Shown: piece by piece, positions 1-11,126 of the stretch
How positions within the stretch are numbered: the stretch's first letter is position 1
How the letters are laid out: every line of letters begins with the position of its first letter
DNA from: Mesaphorura yosii
Lineage: Eukaryota; Arthropoda; Collembola; Poduromorpha; Tullbergiidae
Assembly (NCBI GenBank): GCA_009869945.1
Contig: WIXG01000547.1
Span: 1-40,022 of the forward strand
Direction: 5' to 3'
Length of the DNA: 40,022 nucleotides
The notes under the pieces: generated by a model
Seen by the model: the letters and a program-made list of their open reading frames with translations, nothing else
The model's database searches: none
What the model was told of the DNA's origin: nothing
Made by a program: the position numbers and the translations under genes

Positions 1-270
1 AGTGTTTCTTTTGCAAATATCACTCAACTTTACAGAAAAAAGTTTTAAAAATTGCCCAAATATGGGCAAATTTTCTCATTTTCCGGGATTTTAAAAAATC
101 AAAAAAATCGGATTTTTTCATGAAAAAATCACTGATTTTTTTGATTTTTTCCCGGTTTGGGCCTAAAAGCAGAAAGAATTAGGTCTTACCTTATTTAAGA
201 TCGATTTACGAAAAAATCATAAAAACCAAAAAAATCGTTGATTTAATCGTTAAATCAGGTGCCAACCCTG
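1..270. mobile_element. End of a hAT-like transposon or MITE (other end outside window)
   Basis: The block is made of A/T runs with repeated AAAATC / GATTTTTT words and an imperfect palindrome at about 91-165 (CGGGATTTT... against ...ATTTTTTCCCG). It stops sharply at 270. Read on the minus strand from 270 inward it begins CAGGGTTGGCACC, the kind of CAGGG terminal repeat found on many hAT-superfamily elements. The sequence after 270 has an ordinary composition. The left end lies outside the window, so neither a target-site duplication nor a second inverted end can be shown. No transposase reading frame is visible. The class is inferred from the end sequence only. Confidence 0.5.
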
Positions 271-3200
271 AATTTAACAGAGTTTCTAATCGTGCGCTCG
301 CGGCATTCAATTTTAATATCCAATGCCTGAAATTCGGTCACTGCGTCCTTAATTAATTGAGTGATGGACCATTCAGTTAGTTCTTGGAGCTTTCCAGCAC
401 CTTTATTGAAGGCACTGCATTTACAATTCTGAATTTCCATTCCTCATTTGAAGAATGCATTGAACAGATTAGAATTCTAGAATTCGAAAATTTGCGTCTG
501 AAAATACTGGCAGCAGTTTCTTTTCATTTTGGACTGAAACAGTTTTTAACTTTTCTACATGGCACACTCTGAAGTAATCTGTCATCCGTGGCGCGTGCAT
601 GCCTTTCTCGAAGTATTCATATTTACTTAGCTTGAGATTGAGATGGCTCGTGTAAACTTTTCCACTGTCGCTAATTGGAGATTTCCAAACTTTCCAGGGC
701 CTTTGTATACTCTTGAGATTGAGACCCAGTTGACGCGGCGCGCGGCACGCGTGAAGGTTGTCTGCTTTTGTAAACTAAATTCATCAATTCGAGCTTGCAT
801 AACCAGTTGGGTCAACTCGGGGGGACACGCGCCTGCATTGGTCGTTTGTATTGCGGGCAGTGCAGGCAGGCAAGGAGAAAGCTGTTGTTGAGTTGAGAGT
901 TGAAGGAGAAAGGCATTGGCCTGATTTCCGATTCGTTGTTATGATTTTGTTGACATGAAGTTCTAAAGTAAGGGCACGAGTTTCAGGAAATATTGCGTCG
1001 CACCATCGCATCGTCGTATCCTGGATACTGCCACGTACAACTTGGGTTGGTTTGGTAATGAATGCAAGTGGTAGTAGAAGTAGTAAGCAGTCGGAGTCGT
1101 AGTCGTAGTACCGTGTAAGGCCTTGCCGTACCCTGCCACGCCATAGTAACAGTAAAACTGTGCCGGAGAGCCTGTTGTTTTTGTTTTTGGAATGAATGGC
1201 TGCTCGGCGCGTGTCGTACGGCTTCACTACTCCACATTGCCAGGCAAGTACGTTGGAAAGTAGTTCAGGGAAATGTGTAGGAGTTCTGCGCGCTTGCTTG
1301 CTTCTCGTGGAAATGTGCAGGGCAGAGCCGCCAGCCCTGGCCATGCCATGGCATGAGTCAGCAGAGTTCCACGTCTAGGAACTGGGAGCCGATATATCTT
1401 ACTTAATGTCTAAAAAATTGCATCGGGAAACGCTCCTGCTGCTCCTGCTGCTCCGCTTACGCTCTTGCACTGCAGCTCCAGAAGAGAGCCAGTAGGCCAC
1501 GCCACGGCGTAAAAGGCAACACAGATGCCGAAGTCTTTGATAACAAGTAGCACAGCACGCAAAAGAAGATACACAAGTGTATTTTATCACCGGGCTGGCT
1601 GGCTGGAACTGCGTTGCGATTGCAATGCTCGGATGCGGATGCGACGGAGGAGCTTCTTTCCAGGGCAGGGTTACCTTTCGCGTTTCGGAATCGGAAATTT
1701 GCCATTGCCATCACTTTGTCCGTATAAATGTCTAAGTTAGTTTTAATGCATGTGCGTGGCGCCTGACGCCCAGCGCGTGCTTCCATTGCGTTGGATCTGA
1801 AACTCTCTCGCAGACAGGCAGCAGCGCAGTCAGCCTTCTAAATTCATGGAAATAAGGAAAAGCACTTAAAGTACAAAATCAGAGAACGAATCTCTTCCTT
1901 GTCGGGCGTCCATGTTTGTTTACAAAGATTTCAAGACCGCGCTCCAACAATGCTTCCGTTTTCATACAAATTCTGCATACAAACGCCGATAATGACGACT
2001 GATTTCCCAGAAATTCTTGAGAATTCTACAAGGAAGATTTGCCAGACGAAATCGAAGGTCGGGCCAGCGCCGACGGTCGCGAGTCGATTTGTATGAATTT
2101 TTATGTATTTTTTTTGAATTTATGAAATTGAAAAAATAGATCAACTATCTTGCAAACTGCAAATACGAGGCGTTATGAAAATTCGAAAACGAATTCTGCT
2201 ACGCAGATACGTATGGAATACAGAAAAATGCCACTTGATAGTAAATGCAATGTGATGGAGTGGATGGAGCTGGAGCGCAGAATCGAAGAAGCGGCCGAAG
2301 TGCGTATGTCGCACTTTGGCCCACATTTATCGCAATTCGCAGATCGCGTAATCCTACTAATCCTTAGCTGGCACTCGAAGTTGCTGCTGCTGTGGTGCAG
2401 GCGCATGCCATAATTAATGCTAATCAGCATCTGTATGTACAATTACTATTATATGCAAGTAATTGCAGCAGGCAAGGTGCTGAATTACAATGCAAAGTTG
2501 CGTATGATGTCGTAGTTGCTGCGAATATACGAATGGCCCATGTCTCATAAAGCCAACACGCAAAGCGACTCGCAGGCTCGCCTGCTTGCCTTTTTGAGGG
2601 CTACCAGAAAATTAAACGTAATATTACGCAAACGATTTAATTATAAAACAATTTATTCTTCAGTTCGGCGAGACGAAGCACGAAGACGACAAGAACAAGA
2701 AGCTTCGCACTCTCAACGAACGCAAACGCAAATGTTCACGCATAAAAATTTGCAAGCACGAACCTTGAAGAGTCTTGAATGTTAAATTTATAACATTTTG
2801 CATAACCTGTAAACAAAGATTTGCATTTTTGTAAAAAATGGTGCACGAAACATTGTTCGCAAATTATTCCTCGTTCTCGTATTACGTGTAATGCAGTTAT
2901 GGAAAGTTACACAACATATTTTGCTGCTGCTGCTGCTTTTGCTTCTTCTCAATACTCAATTGTAATTTGCAATTTGCACTAATGTCAAGTAAATAGTAAA
3001 TACAAGTGGGTTGCCGTACGTCGGCGGCTGCCTGCGTAGTCTGTCTGACCCATATTCGCAAATTCACAGTTTACAATTCATTCCTGTGCCGCACCGCGCT
3101 TCTTGTGGGGCTTCTATTGAAATAGTTGGAAACTTGCAAGATTGTTGGCGATGCTTTGCTTGCTATATAGTAGTTTAGGCGTCAGACGGCCTTCGGTTAA

Positions 3201-6200
3201 TTTACTATTGCGATTGCGACAGCGATTGTATTTCGACTTTGTTTCTTATGCAATGCTATTGATTTATATTTACGTGTGTTTATCCTGTCTAATCTACTTA
3301 TCGTAAGACCAGACGGATACCGGAGTCGGTCTGTGGGCTTTAATTCATAATTTTGAAAAAGATCGTTTCATCTTCAGTTGAATAAGTGCACTGTGACGCA
3401 AATTATGTTTTGCATTTGCATGTTTTGCATTTTATGACATCTAAACTGATGATTCCATGAACGGATTCACTATTCACGCTTCTCATCGGGCGTCCTTCAC
3501 AAGGTGAAGTGTCTTCAATGATAATGACTTGACTATGACGCCGACTGCGCTGCGAGGTTACGACCGGAGCACTCTGTTCTAATTTATTGCAATTCTGCAG
3601 GCTTCCAGAATACGTGGTCTACGTGGAGCTGAATGAAAGAATTTCGTTGTAGCAGTCAATCATGTGATGCTCGGTCGGTCGAGTTCCGTCTTGAGATTAA
3701 TTTTATGCATATGCGGCTTGTGCGGTGATTAAAATGCAGGAGTGAATGAAGGCGCCAACTCCAACTGATACCGGACGACGGGACTCGTGCAATATGCTCA
3801 ATGCTCTTTAATACTTGCCTACTCAAAAATAAAATATCGCAAGCCAGACAACTTTGCATTTTGCCGCTGCCAGTTTATACTTATTGCTGAAAATTGCAGC
3901 AGAAGTTGTCAAGGACAAGTATCTGATGAGTTCTGTACATAATCTTTTACTTTGAAACTAACGTTTATGAATGCGAATCAAAACATCGTCTTGTTTGCAC
4001 ATTGCGATTGCGTTCTATCAATCAGGTAAATTTATGAAAGAGGTCTTTGTATCAAATTATGCGCTTGTTTTGCAACGCAGTCCAAAGAAATCGATGGCCA
4101 GCCAAAATGGGTCGTTCTTGTGCTTTATGAAAAAAAACGAAGTAGAGATGCTTCTGTAAATGGTGCAAGGGCATGTAACCAATTTGCAACAACTTCATTA
4201 ATTAGCTGAAAATGTAAACAGGAAAACAAGCATTATTCGCTTTCGCCATTCGTCGCTCGTAATTCGAAATTGAATGACGTCCTTATCAATGCACACGACT
4301 TACGTCCGCGCACTAACACAGTACAAACACTTGAATGGACCTGGCATGCGGTCGTTGCGAAATTTTTACATAAAATGGGGAAAACAAAGTTACACAAACG
4401 CAAATATTAACTACATTCCGCATGTGTAGTACGTGATTTAAGAGTGAGAGTATGAGAACACGTGGAATTCAAGTGGTCGGTCAAATAAATCTGTATGAAT
4501 GAAAAATAGAGTGATCCAATTAATGCTATTGCAAGCGTACACATGACACGGGTTGAAATCCAAAGATAACGTCGCAATTTTAAGAATGTACCTAACATGG
4601 AACAAAATTGCATGGAGACAGTTTTTGGTTTGCAGCTTTCGCTTATTCTCTTGTTCGTTGCTCAAGGTCGGGTCCTGATTATGCAAACAGCCCAGTAAAA
4701 AGTGTGGCGCCTGACGCCGACGCCGCGCCTGGTGGAATCTGTAATCTGCCCTTGTTGTCGGACGAGGTTGATACATTTGCGCATAAATAAATCAATCTGT
4801 AGCTTGTAAATGTCAAGATTGTTTGTCAATTCGGCTACATTGAATGACAAGAATTATTATAATCACTTCCGATCTTTTTACGCTAATTTGGCAGTTTTCA
4901 TTCATTTCATTTTCTTCTGTGGTATTTAAACAACAGAATATCAAATTCCGCATCGTTGGCGGAGTCTGCACGGATGAGTGAATCATTTTCGGCAAACTGG
5001 TTCACTTTCGCGAAGAAATCAGACAGAAGTAGTGCAAAGGCATTGCACAAATTTTAATTCCCACCCACGCACGTGCGAGCGGAACGAAAATTTTAAGAGT
5101 TCAAGCCAGTTTTGTACAGTGACTTTAATTATTCATTCTCCCATGCATACTGGAGTGAGCTACTCCTCGTGCGTGTGCATACGCATGCCAGTAGCAGTTG
5201 GGTGGGGTGACTCCTAACTTGTAAGTGCTGAACTTATGCTATAACTATAACTTTTACCGACTTGGACCGACTAACCGACCGACTCTTGGTTGAATTCTCA
5301 AAAAATAATAACTTGCAATGCACGCGGCAGAGCAGCACTTTGACCCAATTTTGACTTCTCGTAACGACTTCTTCCTATGCGATGCCATCGTATAAATAAA
5401 TCACAAGATCAAAACACCCGTGCACACACGCACTTCTCTCGTTCTCGTATTGTCAGCCAATGGCATCGTGCGTCTTCGTATTTTATGTATTTACGCGTAT
5501 CGCGTATTGTATATGGCGTATCCACGTCGACGACGCATCTACGCATCAAAACGAGCTTAAGTTCTGATTCATTTTGTCTCCAAGCCGTGCCCGAGCAGTG
5601 CTTTAGCGTTGCTACTTGCAACCAGTTTCATGGAAGACCAGTTTCGCTTTCAAGCTTCGCAGATCACGCATCTTCGCAGACCCAAACTGAGTGTCATAAA
5701 ATGAAACTGAAGAGCCTTCTCAAGCTTCTTTTCTTGGAAAAGATGTCGTTCATCACGACGATGTGAATTATACTTGCAAAAATACTTCTTTAGTTCTCGG
5801 ATCTTTGTGCGTTCGTTTATTACCGTTTTCATGAGAAGAATAAAGAGAAAATGCTGACGTTGACAACAAGTTCAAGTGTCTCCTTCTACTTGCGTTCTAC
5901 CCAGCGTAGGTTTTTACGGCAGACTTCTATTTTATGTTCGATTGCCCAATTTCTGACTGCTGAAACAGAAAGGGTTCGTTACGCATAATGGGAAGGTCCT
6001 GTTCGTAGTTATTACTCAGCAGCGCCTGGCCATGAGGGCATCGTTAAAATTGCGGGCTTTCAAAGTAGCCAGCCGAGCACCGAGCACTTCAGAGGAACGC
6101 GACAGTGGCCTATCATTAATATTATTATTTAAAAGAGCCCGAATTCCAAGGTCTGAGCCAATGGAGGAGAATTGATCGCTGTATTATTTAAACCAGGACT

Positions 6201-9200
6201 CGTGGAATCGATTTTTATGACATTTTCTGGGATTTCTAGATTTTGTGCGTTCTGCGTTTCTCATACGCCTTGCTTTTATGCCACTAGGAAATGGAATTGT
6301 TTTATGGAGAGACTTTGCGAATGCCCGAATCGAATTCGTACGCACTGGCATGTGCTGTGCAACGCTGCACATGAGAGCTTTATTGCTCCCAATTCCAGAA
6401 GTAGGAAGGATTTCTCATTTCAGGGACCAAATCACAAGGGCGTCTCATATTTCTGCAAAATGCAAAAGTTGCCCAACATGATCGATTTCACGTGGGTGTC
6501 CATTATTTTAATTCATATTTCGCATCAAAATAAGATGGCAGCCATTTGAATGACTGCGTATACAGTGAAAGAATCATTGGGAAAAGAATCAGAAATCTAC
6601 GCATCTGCTTGTTTCAGGTTGACCGATGAACCCTGTAATTGAACTTTGAGCGATGCGAGTGCAAAAGGAGCCACAGCCACGATGTTGATAGCGATGGCGA
6701 AATCTGTCTTTATGTTCCGAGCTGGATGGCAATGGCTGCGTACGACGTAGCGTATTATTCTCTACGCACAAAATGGCTGCTGCAGTTAAATGAAAAGTTC
6801 ATTGTTTTACGCCTGCCTGCCTGCTGCCATGCGTCGAGTTCAACCGAGTCGGTCGTTTACTGCTGCACAAGCATTCTGGTCTGCCCAGAGAAAGAAAGAC
6901 GCGCACGGCACGACTCACGAATTGTGGACTAATCCAGCACGAGCCGTTTCATATTTACGTGTTACGTAAGGCAGCGGCAGAGGAGTTTGGAACTGTGATG
7001 CGAAATGCGCGATGTTGAAGTTGCATTTTCCATTTCCACCGACCGAGTCATGGGCTGAGCGGAAAATTGAGGTCAGCACTCATTCATAGCACAGTGCATA
7101 CAGAAGGTCTTTCTCACTCGCATCGCGGCTCGCATTCGCATCAAGCGCAGACACACGCGTACGAATTTTACACGTAAACATTGGCGTATCGCGTATCCTA
7201 ATTCTAGAACCAGACAGCCAGCCAATGCCAGCCGTCCTCTGCTGTGCTGTGTAGTGGGCCGAGAATGGAATAGCAATAGCGGAGAAGGAAGTGCAGAAAT
7301 AATACATGCCACTCGGCCAAAGAGATACCAAATACCATGCAGCTCGAATGAATTGGCTTGGGTTTGGCTTGGCTCATCCATACATCAGTAAAAGGCTGGA
7401 CGGAAGGACGCATTTGGCTCCTCGCTTTTGCGTTTCGCCTTCGCTTTTGGCACGATGCAAGAATTCAGTTTCAATAGACCAATTTTTGATGGACGCATGA
7501 TGATCCATATATTCGTGTACTCAGCCTCATGTCATTGTTTTGAATTAAATTTTTGCAACGGGGTACTGCCACTGCTGTTCTTGTTTTGTGCTGGATACAC
7601 GCATCACACAATTCACAATCCGCAATCCAAGATAAGAATTGTGCAAACAAATGAGCTCCTGTTTCTGCTCCTGCTTTTTGCGATTTTGAAATTCTGACGG
7701 GCCTGATAAAGCCAAAGCATTTTGTTTGAAAAGCAATGCCGAATGTGTCCGCGTGGTGCATAAATATCTAAACAGCCCGTCGCTGTTACCAATTCTGTTC
7801 AGAGCCTTGTGAAGAAATAAAATTCTCTTCAGACACGGCTCGTCAATTCTCAAAACTGACGTATGAGCATGGCGTATGGTACGACTTTCTCTTATCAATT
7901 GCAGACAGGGAATGAATTGTCTTGGCTTGACTTGGCTTGGGGTGGCCTGGCTGGAAAAGTGTGGTTTGGGACTCCCGGACTGTGTAACTGAGCCATTTCC
8001 CTGCTAATTAGTAATTAATCGCCTTTATGAGTCAATCAGAATGAATTGAGTCTATGAGTCTGGTAAAACCTAACCGCAACGAATAATAAAACAAATGATG
8101 ACTTAATCAATTATGTTTCGTCAAAATGTCTACTGTCATTGTGCTCGTCCCTTGTGTGTTTGTCGTGTGGTTTGCGTCTCATTGCATGACAGACGAAAAT
8201 GACAGCACAATTGAGCCAAACCATAAACCTACTGGTTCTTTCTCGGACGGAGGATGAATGACCAAATGTATCGAGTTTTAAATGCCTTCTCAATAATATC
8301 GGGTTTCAGACTCGCCTGCGTTTGCGTTTGCGTTTTTAATATCCGGTCAGACCGAGTTCATATTTTTGTATTTACGTTTACAAGGCATTCAACTGTCCGT
8401 ATGACTTGTGTCCATGTTATTTCGCGTACAAGACGGAGACGTAAACGCGAATTGGGACGCGATCGTTTGTTATCACTTATCTCCCAGTTTGTTGTTTTTG
8501 TCTCGTCCCGTTCGCCGTTTGCATTCCGCAAGTCTTGTTCCATTCCAATGCCTCGCGACCCGCGGCCTCGCTGCGGCTGTTGCAAATCTAATTGTCGTAT
8601 TAATGACAGGCGCAGGCGGGTAATTTCAGAATGTTTCGGTCCCATTCTCCTGACTGTTAATTGGTGGTATTGTTTTTCCAGTCAATCAGCGTGTAGCCGT
8701 AAAATATTAGTAAATCGAAACCAGGGCTCAGACGGTCTCGTTTCATTCGGTATTCGGTGGGATTGCCCCACATTGTCTTGTTTTGTCCGTATTCCAGGTT
8801 GGCATGCATGCAAATTATCTGTGACCCCGGGACCTGCGGCGATCAGCGGTCTGCGACCTGAATATCCATTGCTTTGGAGTGTTTTTATGCAATTATGCTG
8901 TCTATCCTGGAATTAAGCCCGTGCACATGGCTGGGAATGAAAAGTAGGTTGACTCAATTTCGGGTTTATGCCGCTGCATGTACACACGAGACTCAGAAGA
9001 CACAACACACCGGGTTATTTATATCCAGAATTTATTGCGTTTTGCGTTGCTGGTTTTGTGGTTCTTGCATCATCATCAACAACGGGAGCAGGCAGCAGCA
9101 GTGCAAGCAGGATGTGCAGAAAAGTGTAAGCAAGACCCGGTACGAGAAAGCGAATAGCGAAATGGCATTGGCTGTCTTTTGCCTCCATTTTCTTTGGCAC

Positions 9201-10016
9201 TCGTTCCTTCCACTTCCTCTGCTCTGCCTATGGCTTGGCGTTGGCTGGCTTTCACGTACCTTTCCGGGTTCCTTCACAGCAGTGGGAGCAGCAGCGACAG
9301 CAGTAATGCGTTGCATTTCGATAAAACAGGAATTCTGCGTAGTTCGCGTTCGCAGTTTGTTTTGATGCGGAATGAAAGGGCAAAGGCATACACTGGGCAA
9401 CTCGTGTACGCGAATCAGCCAGCCACGTCCACGTCTATGAGACGAGAGTGAAAGATGTAAATACATTTTTTGCATTTATAGCCAGCAGTAGAGCAGGCGC
9501 GATAGCGATTGGTATACAGATAAGCGGAGTTGCAAACAGCAAAGCTACGCGCAGCGACGAATAAGGCAATTTGCCATTGCTGCACTGCAACTCTGTGTGT
9601 ATTATGCAAATGTGTGTAAATCTACTGCGATGCGAATCACTCGCGTCGGGGATTTTTTTTAGCATTTCAATTTGCCCATACTGAATTCGTAGTCATAATA
9701 AGAAAAGGGTTCGTATTTGGGTTGCACACACGCTCGTCCTCCGCGCACGTCGGTGGTACACATCTTGAGCCAAAAATTTCATACCATAGGAGCGCACACA
9801 TAATGTGTTTATGCACACGCACCAACTCGACCGCCAGCAGCAGCCAAGAGCAGCGAGCACTCGTACTCTTATGCTATTCAACAACAGAGTTTTGGTTGTA
9901 AAAAACTCGTATAACGTAATATTGCATTTTTTCGCATTGGTAGTTCAGTAGAGCCAAAATATACTCCAAAGCGCATTGTTCCTTTTCTCGCTGCGCTGTT
10001 GCACACTGCAATACTC
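271..10016. other. Long non-coding region upstream of the BTB-zinc-finger gene
   Basis: No recognisable protein, RNA gene or splice-supported exon was found here. The longer open frames (for example 784-1344 minus and 8254-8916 plus) have biased composition, no known domain and no splice support. The sequence is cryptically simple: short words are repeated with small changes, such as TGCGTT three times at 8317-8334, TTCGC/CTCGC words at 7116-7140, CTTGGCTTGA/CTTGGCTTGG at 7921-7940, and GTAGTCG-like triplets around 1069-1112. CpG-containing words are frequent. It is the 5' flank of a transcription-factor gene, so enhancer content is plausible but is inference. Confidence 0.5.
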
Positions 10017-10054
10017 TATATAAAATTGCCAAGTTCCCTATTGTGTGCTCATTT
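10017..10054 (+). promoter_or_regulatory. Core promoter: TATA box plus initiator of the BTB-zinc-finger gene
   Basis: TATATAAAA lies at 10017-10025 and TCATTT at 10049-10054. TCATTT fits the arthropod initiator consensus TCAKTY. The distance from the first T of TATAAA (10019) to the initiator A (10051) is 32 bases, the usual spacing for a TATA promoter. The sequence directly downstream behaves as a 5' untranslated exon (see 10051-11126). Assignment to the gene at 20168 is inferred from strand, order and the absence of any other downstream plus-strand gene. Confidence 0.5.
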
Positions 10055-11126
10055 TAGTGAAAAACCTTTTCTCCTACACACTGCGCTCCGACGGTTGCGT
10101 GCTTTTGCTGCTCCGTTATAACAACAACGTAAAAAGTGAATTGGATTCATTTTCAGATCTTCTTTGCATCATCGTAGACACGTACGGTCGACCTGCTCGC
10201 TGCAGTCGCATCGCGCATTTCGCATAGTACGTCGTACGCATCAAGAAAGTGAACCAACCAAGCCAAGCCAACCAAGTGCGTTGCGTTTCGCGTTTTGCAT
10301 TCAAAGATCATTTGTGCAACAATCACGAATTACAGTGCAGTGCGAACCAACGCCTCTTTTCTCATTTAAATTAATTTATCAGCGTCGTGCGTAAAATCGT
10401 TAAATCCTTTTAAATTCTCACAACAATAACAATAATTCGTCGCCAAGCCGTCGTTCTTCTCCATCGAACCACGTTGTCTCTTGCTTAAGTGAGTCTCCTT
10501 CGCTTCGTACGGAACTTGTTTTTTACGATCGAGAGGACAAACATCGACGAAATATTGCGAATATAAGCAGTTTCTCCACCCGACGCGTCCAAGATTCACG
10601 ACATACACACCACGCACACTTATGTACTTACTATTTACTTTAATACCAGTGCCAGTGCACTCATAAACGAAGACCCTCGTCAACTCTGACTCCTGACTCT
10701 TAAGAAGTAGCAGTAAAGAAACTGCGAGTTGCGAGTAGCGAAAAGCGAATTCTTCTTTCTTTGTACAAACTGTTTTGTTATTGTGTACTTGGACTTGAAC
10801 GCGCGTACGTGCCGCGTTGTCGCCGCTGCGTACTTGCACTAAAATCCATACCAATTTCATTCATTCATTCATTCATAACTCAACTTTTTTATTTTCTACA
10901 GTTTCTTCCTGTTTGTGGTGGTCTGTTTTGTTATTAAATACAACACCTAACATCGCGCCAAAACAAAACATAAACTCGGCCAGACCAAGTTCAATTGTGC
11001 GTTTAGTGCGAAATTTGTGAAAGTTTATGGATTCTCAGTTGCGGAAAGTGAAACCATACAAGAGACTTGGTTCTAATTCCTGGGATTGTAGAAATTCATA
11101 GATTGGACGCGGAATTGGATTAAACG
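10051..11126 (+). other. Putative non-coding first exon (5' UTR) of the BTB-zinc-finger gene
   Basis: This 1,076-nt block starts at the initiator and ends at a good splice donor (AAACG|GTAAGA, 11126/11127). It contains only two ATG triplets on the plus strand, at 10622 and 11027, while the reverse word CAT occurs about two dozen times. Flanking DNA has an ATG roughly every 40-70 nt. Each of the two ATGs opens a tiny frame, 14 codons (10622-10666) and 24 codons (11027-11101). Such one-strand loss of ATG is expected of a leader scanned by ribosomes. An alternative internal intron (GTGAGT at 10489, acceptor after a pyrimidine tract at 10900-10901) is possible, but the ATG-poor pattern runs through it. 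The second leader exon would be 20114-20167, also ATG-free up to the start codon. Confidence 0.5.
10856..10875. repeat. (TTCA)5 microsatellite in the leader
   Basis: Five perfect TTCA units, just upstream of the pyrimidine-rich acceptor-like stretch at 10881-10901. The repeat lies inside the ATG-poor leader; in this register it adds CAT but no ATG triplets. Confidence 0.9.

Noticed and set aside
784..1344. 186-codon minus-strand open frame
   Set aside because: Stop-poor simple sequence; no domain, no splice context, low-complexity leucine and arginine runs.
10164..10394. Open frame across the first-exon leader
   Set aside because: It would start with TTG; the stretch has no ATG at all and behaves as untranslated leader.
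10366..10860. 164-codon minus-strand open frame
   Set aside because: Antisense to the ATG-depleted leader; its length follows from the same composition bias and no domain is visible.
10489..10901. Possible intron within the leader exon
   Set aside because: Donor and acceptor look acceptable, but ATG depletion continues through it (one ATG in 413 nt), suggesting that it is exonic in the main transcript.
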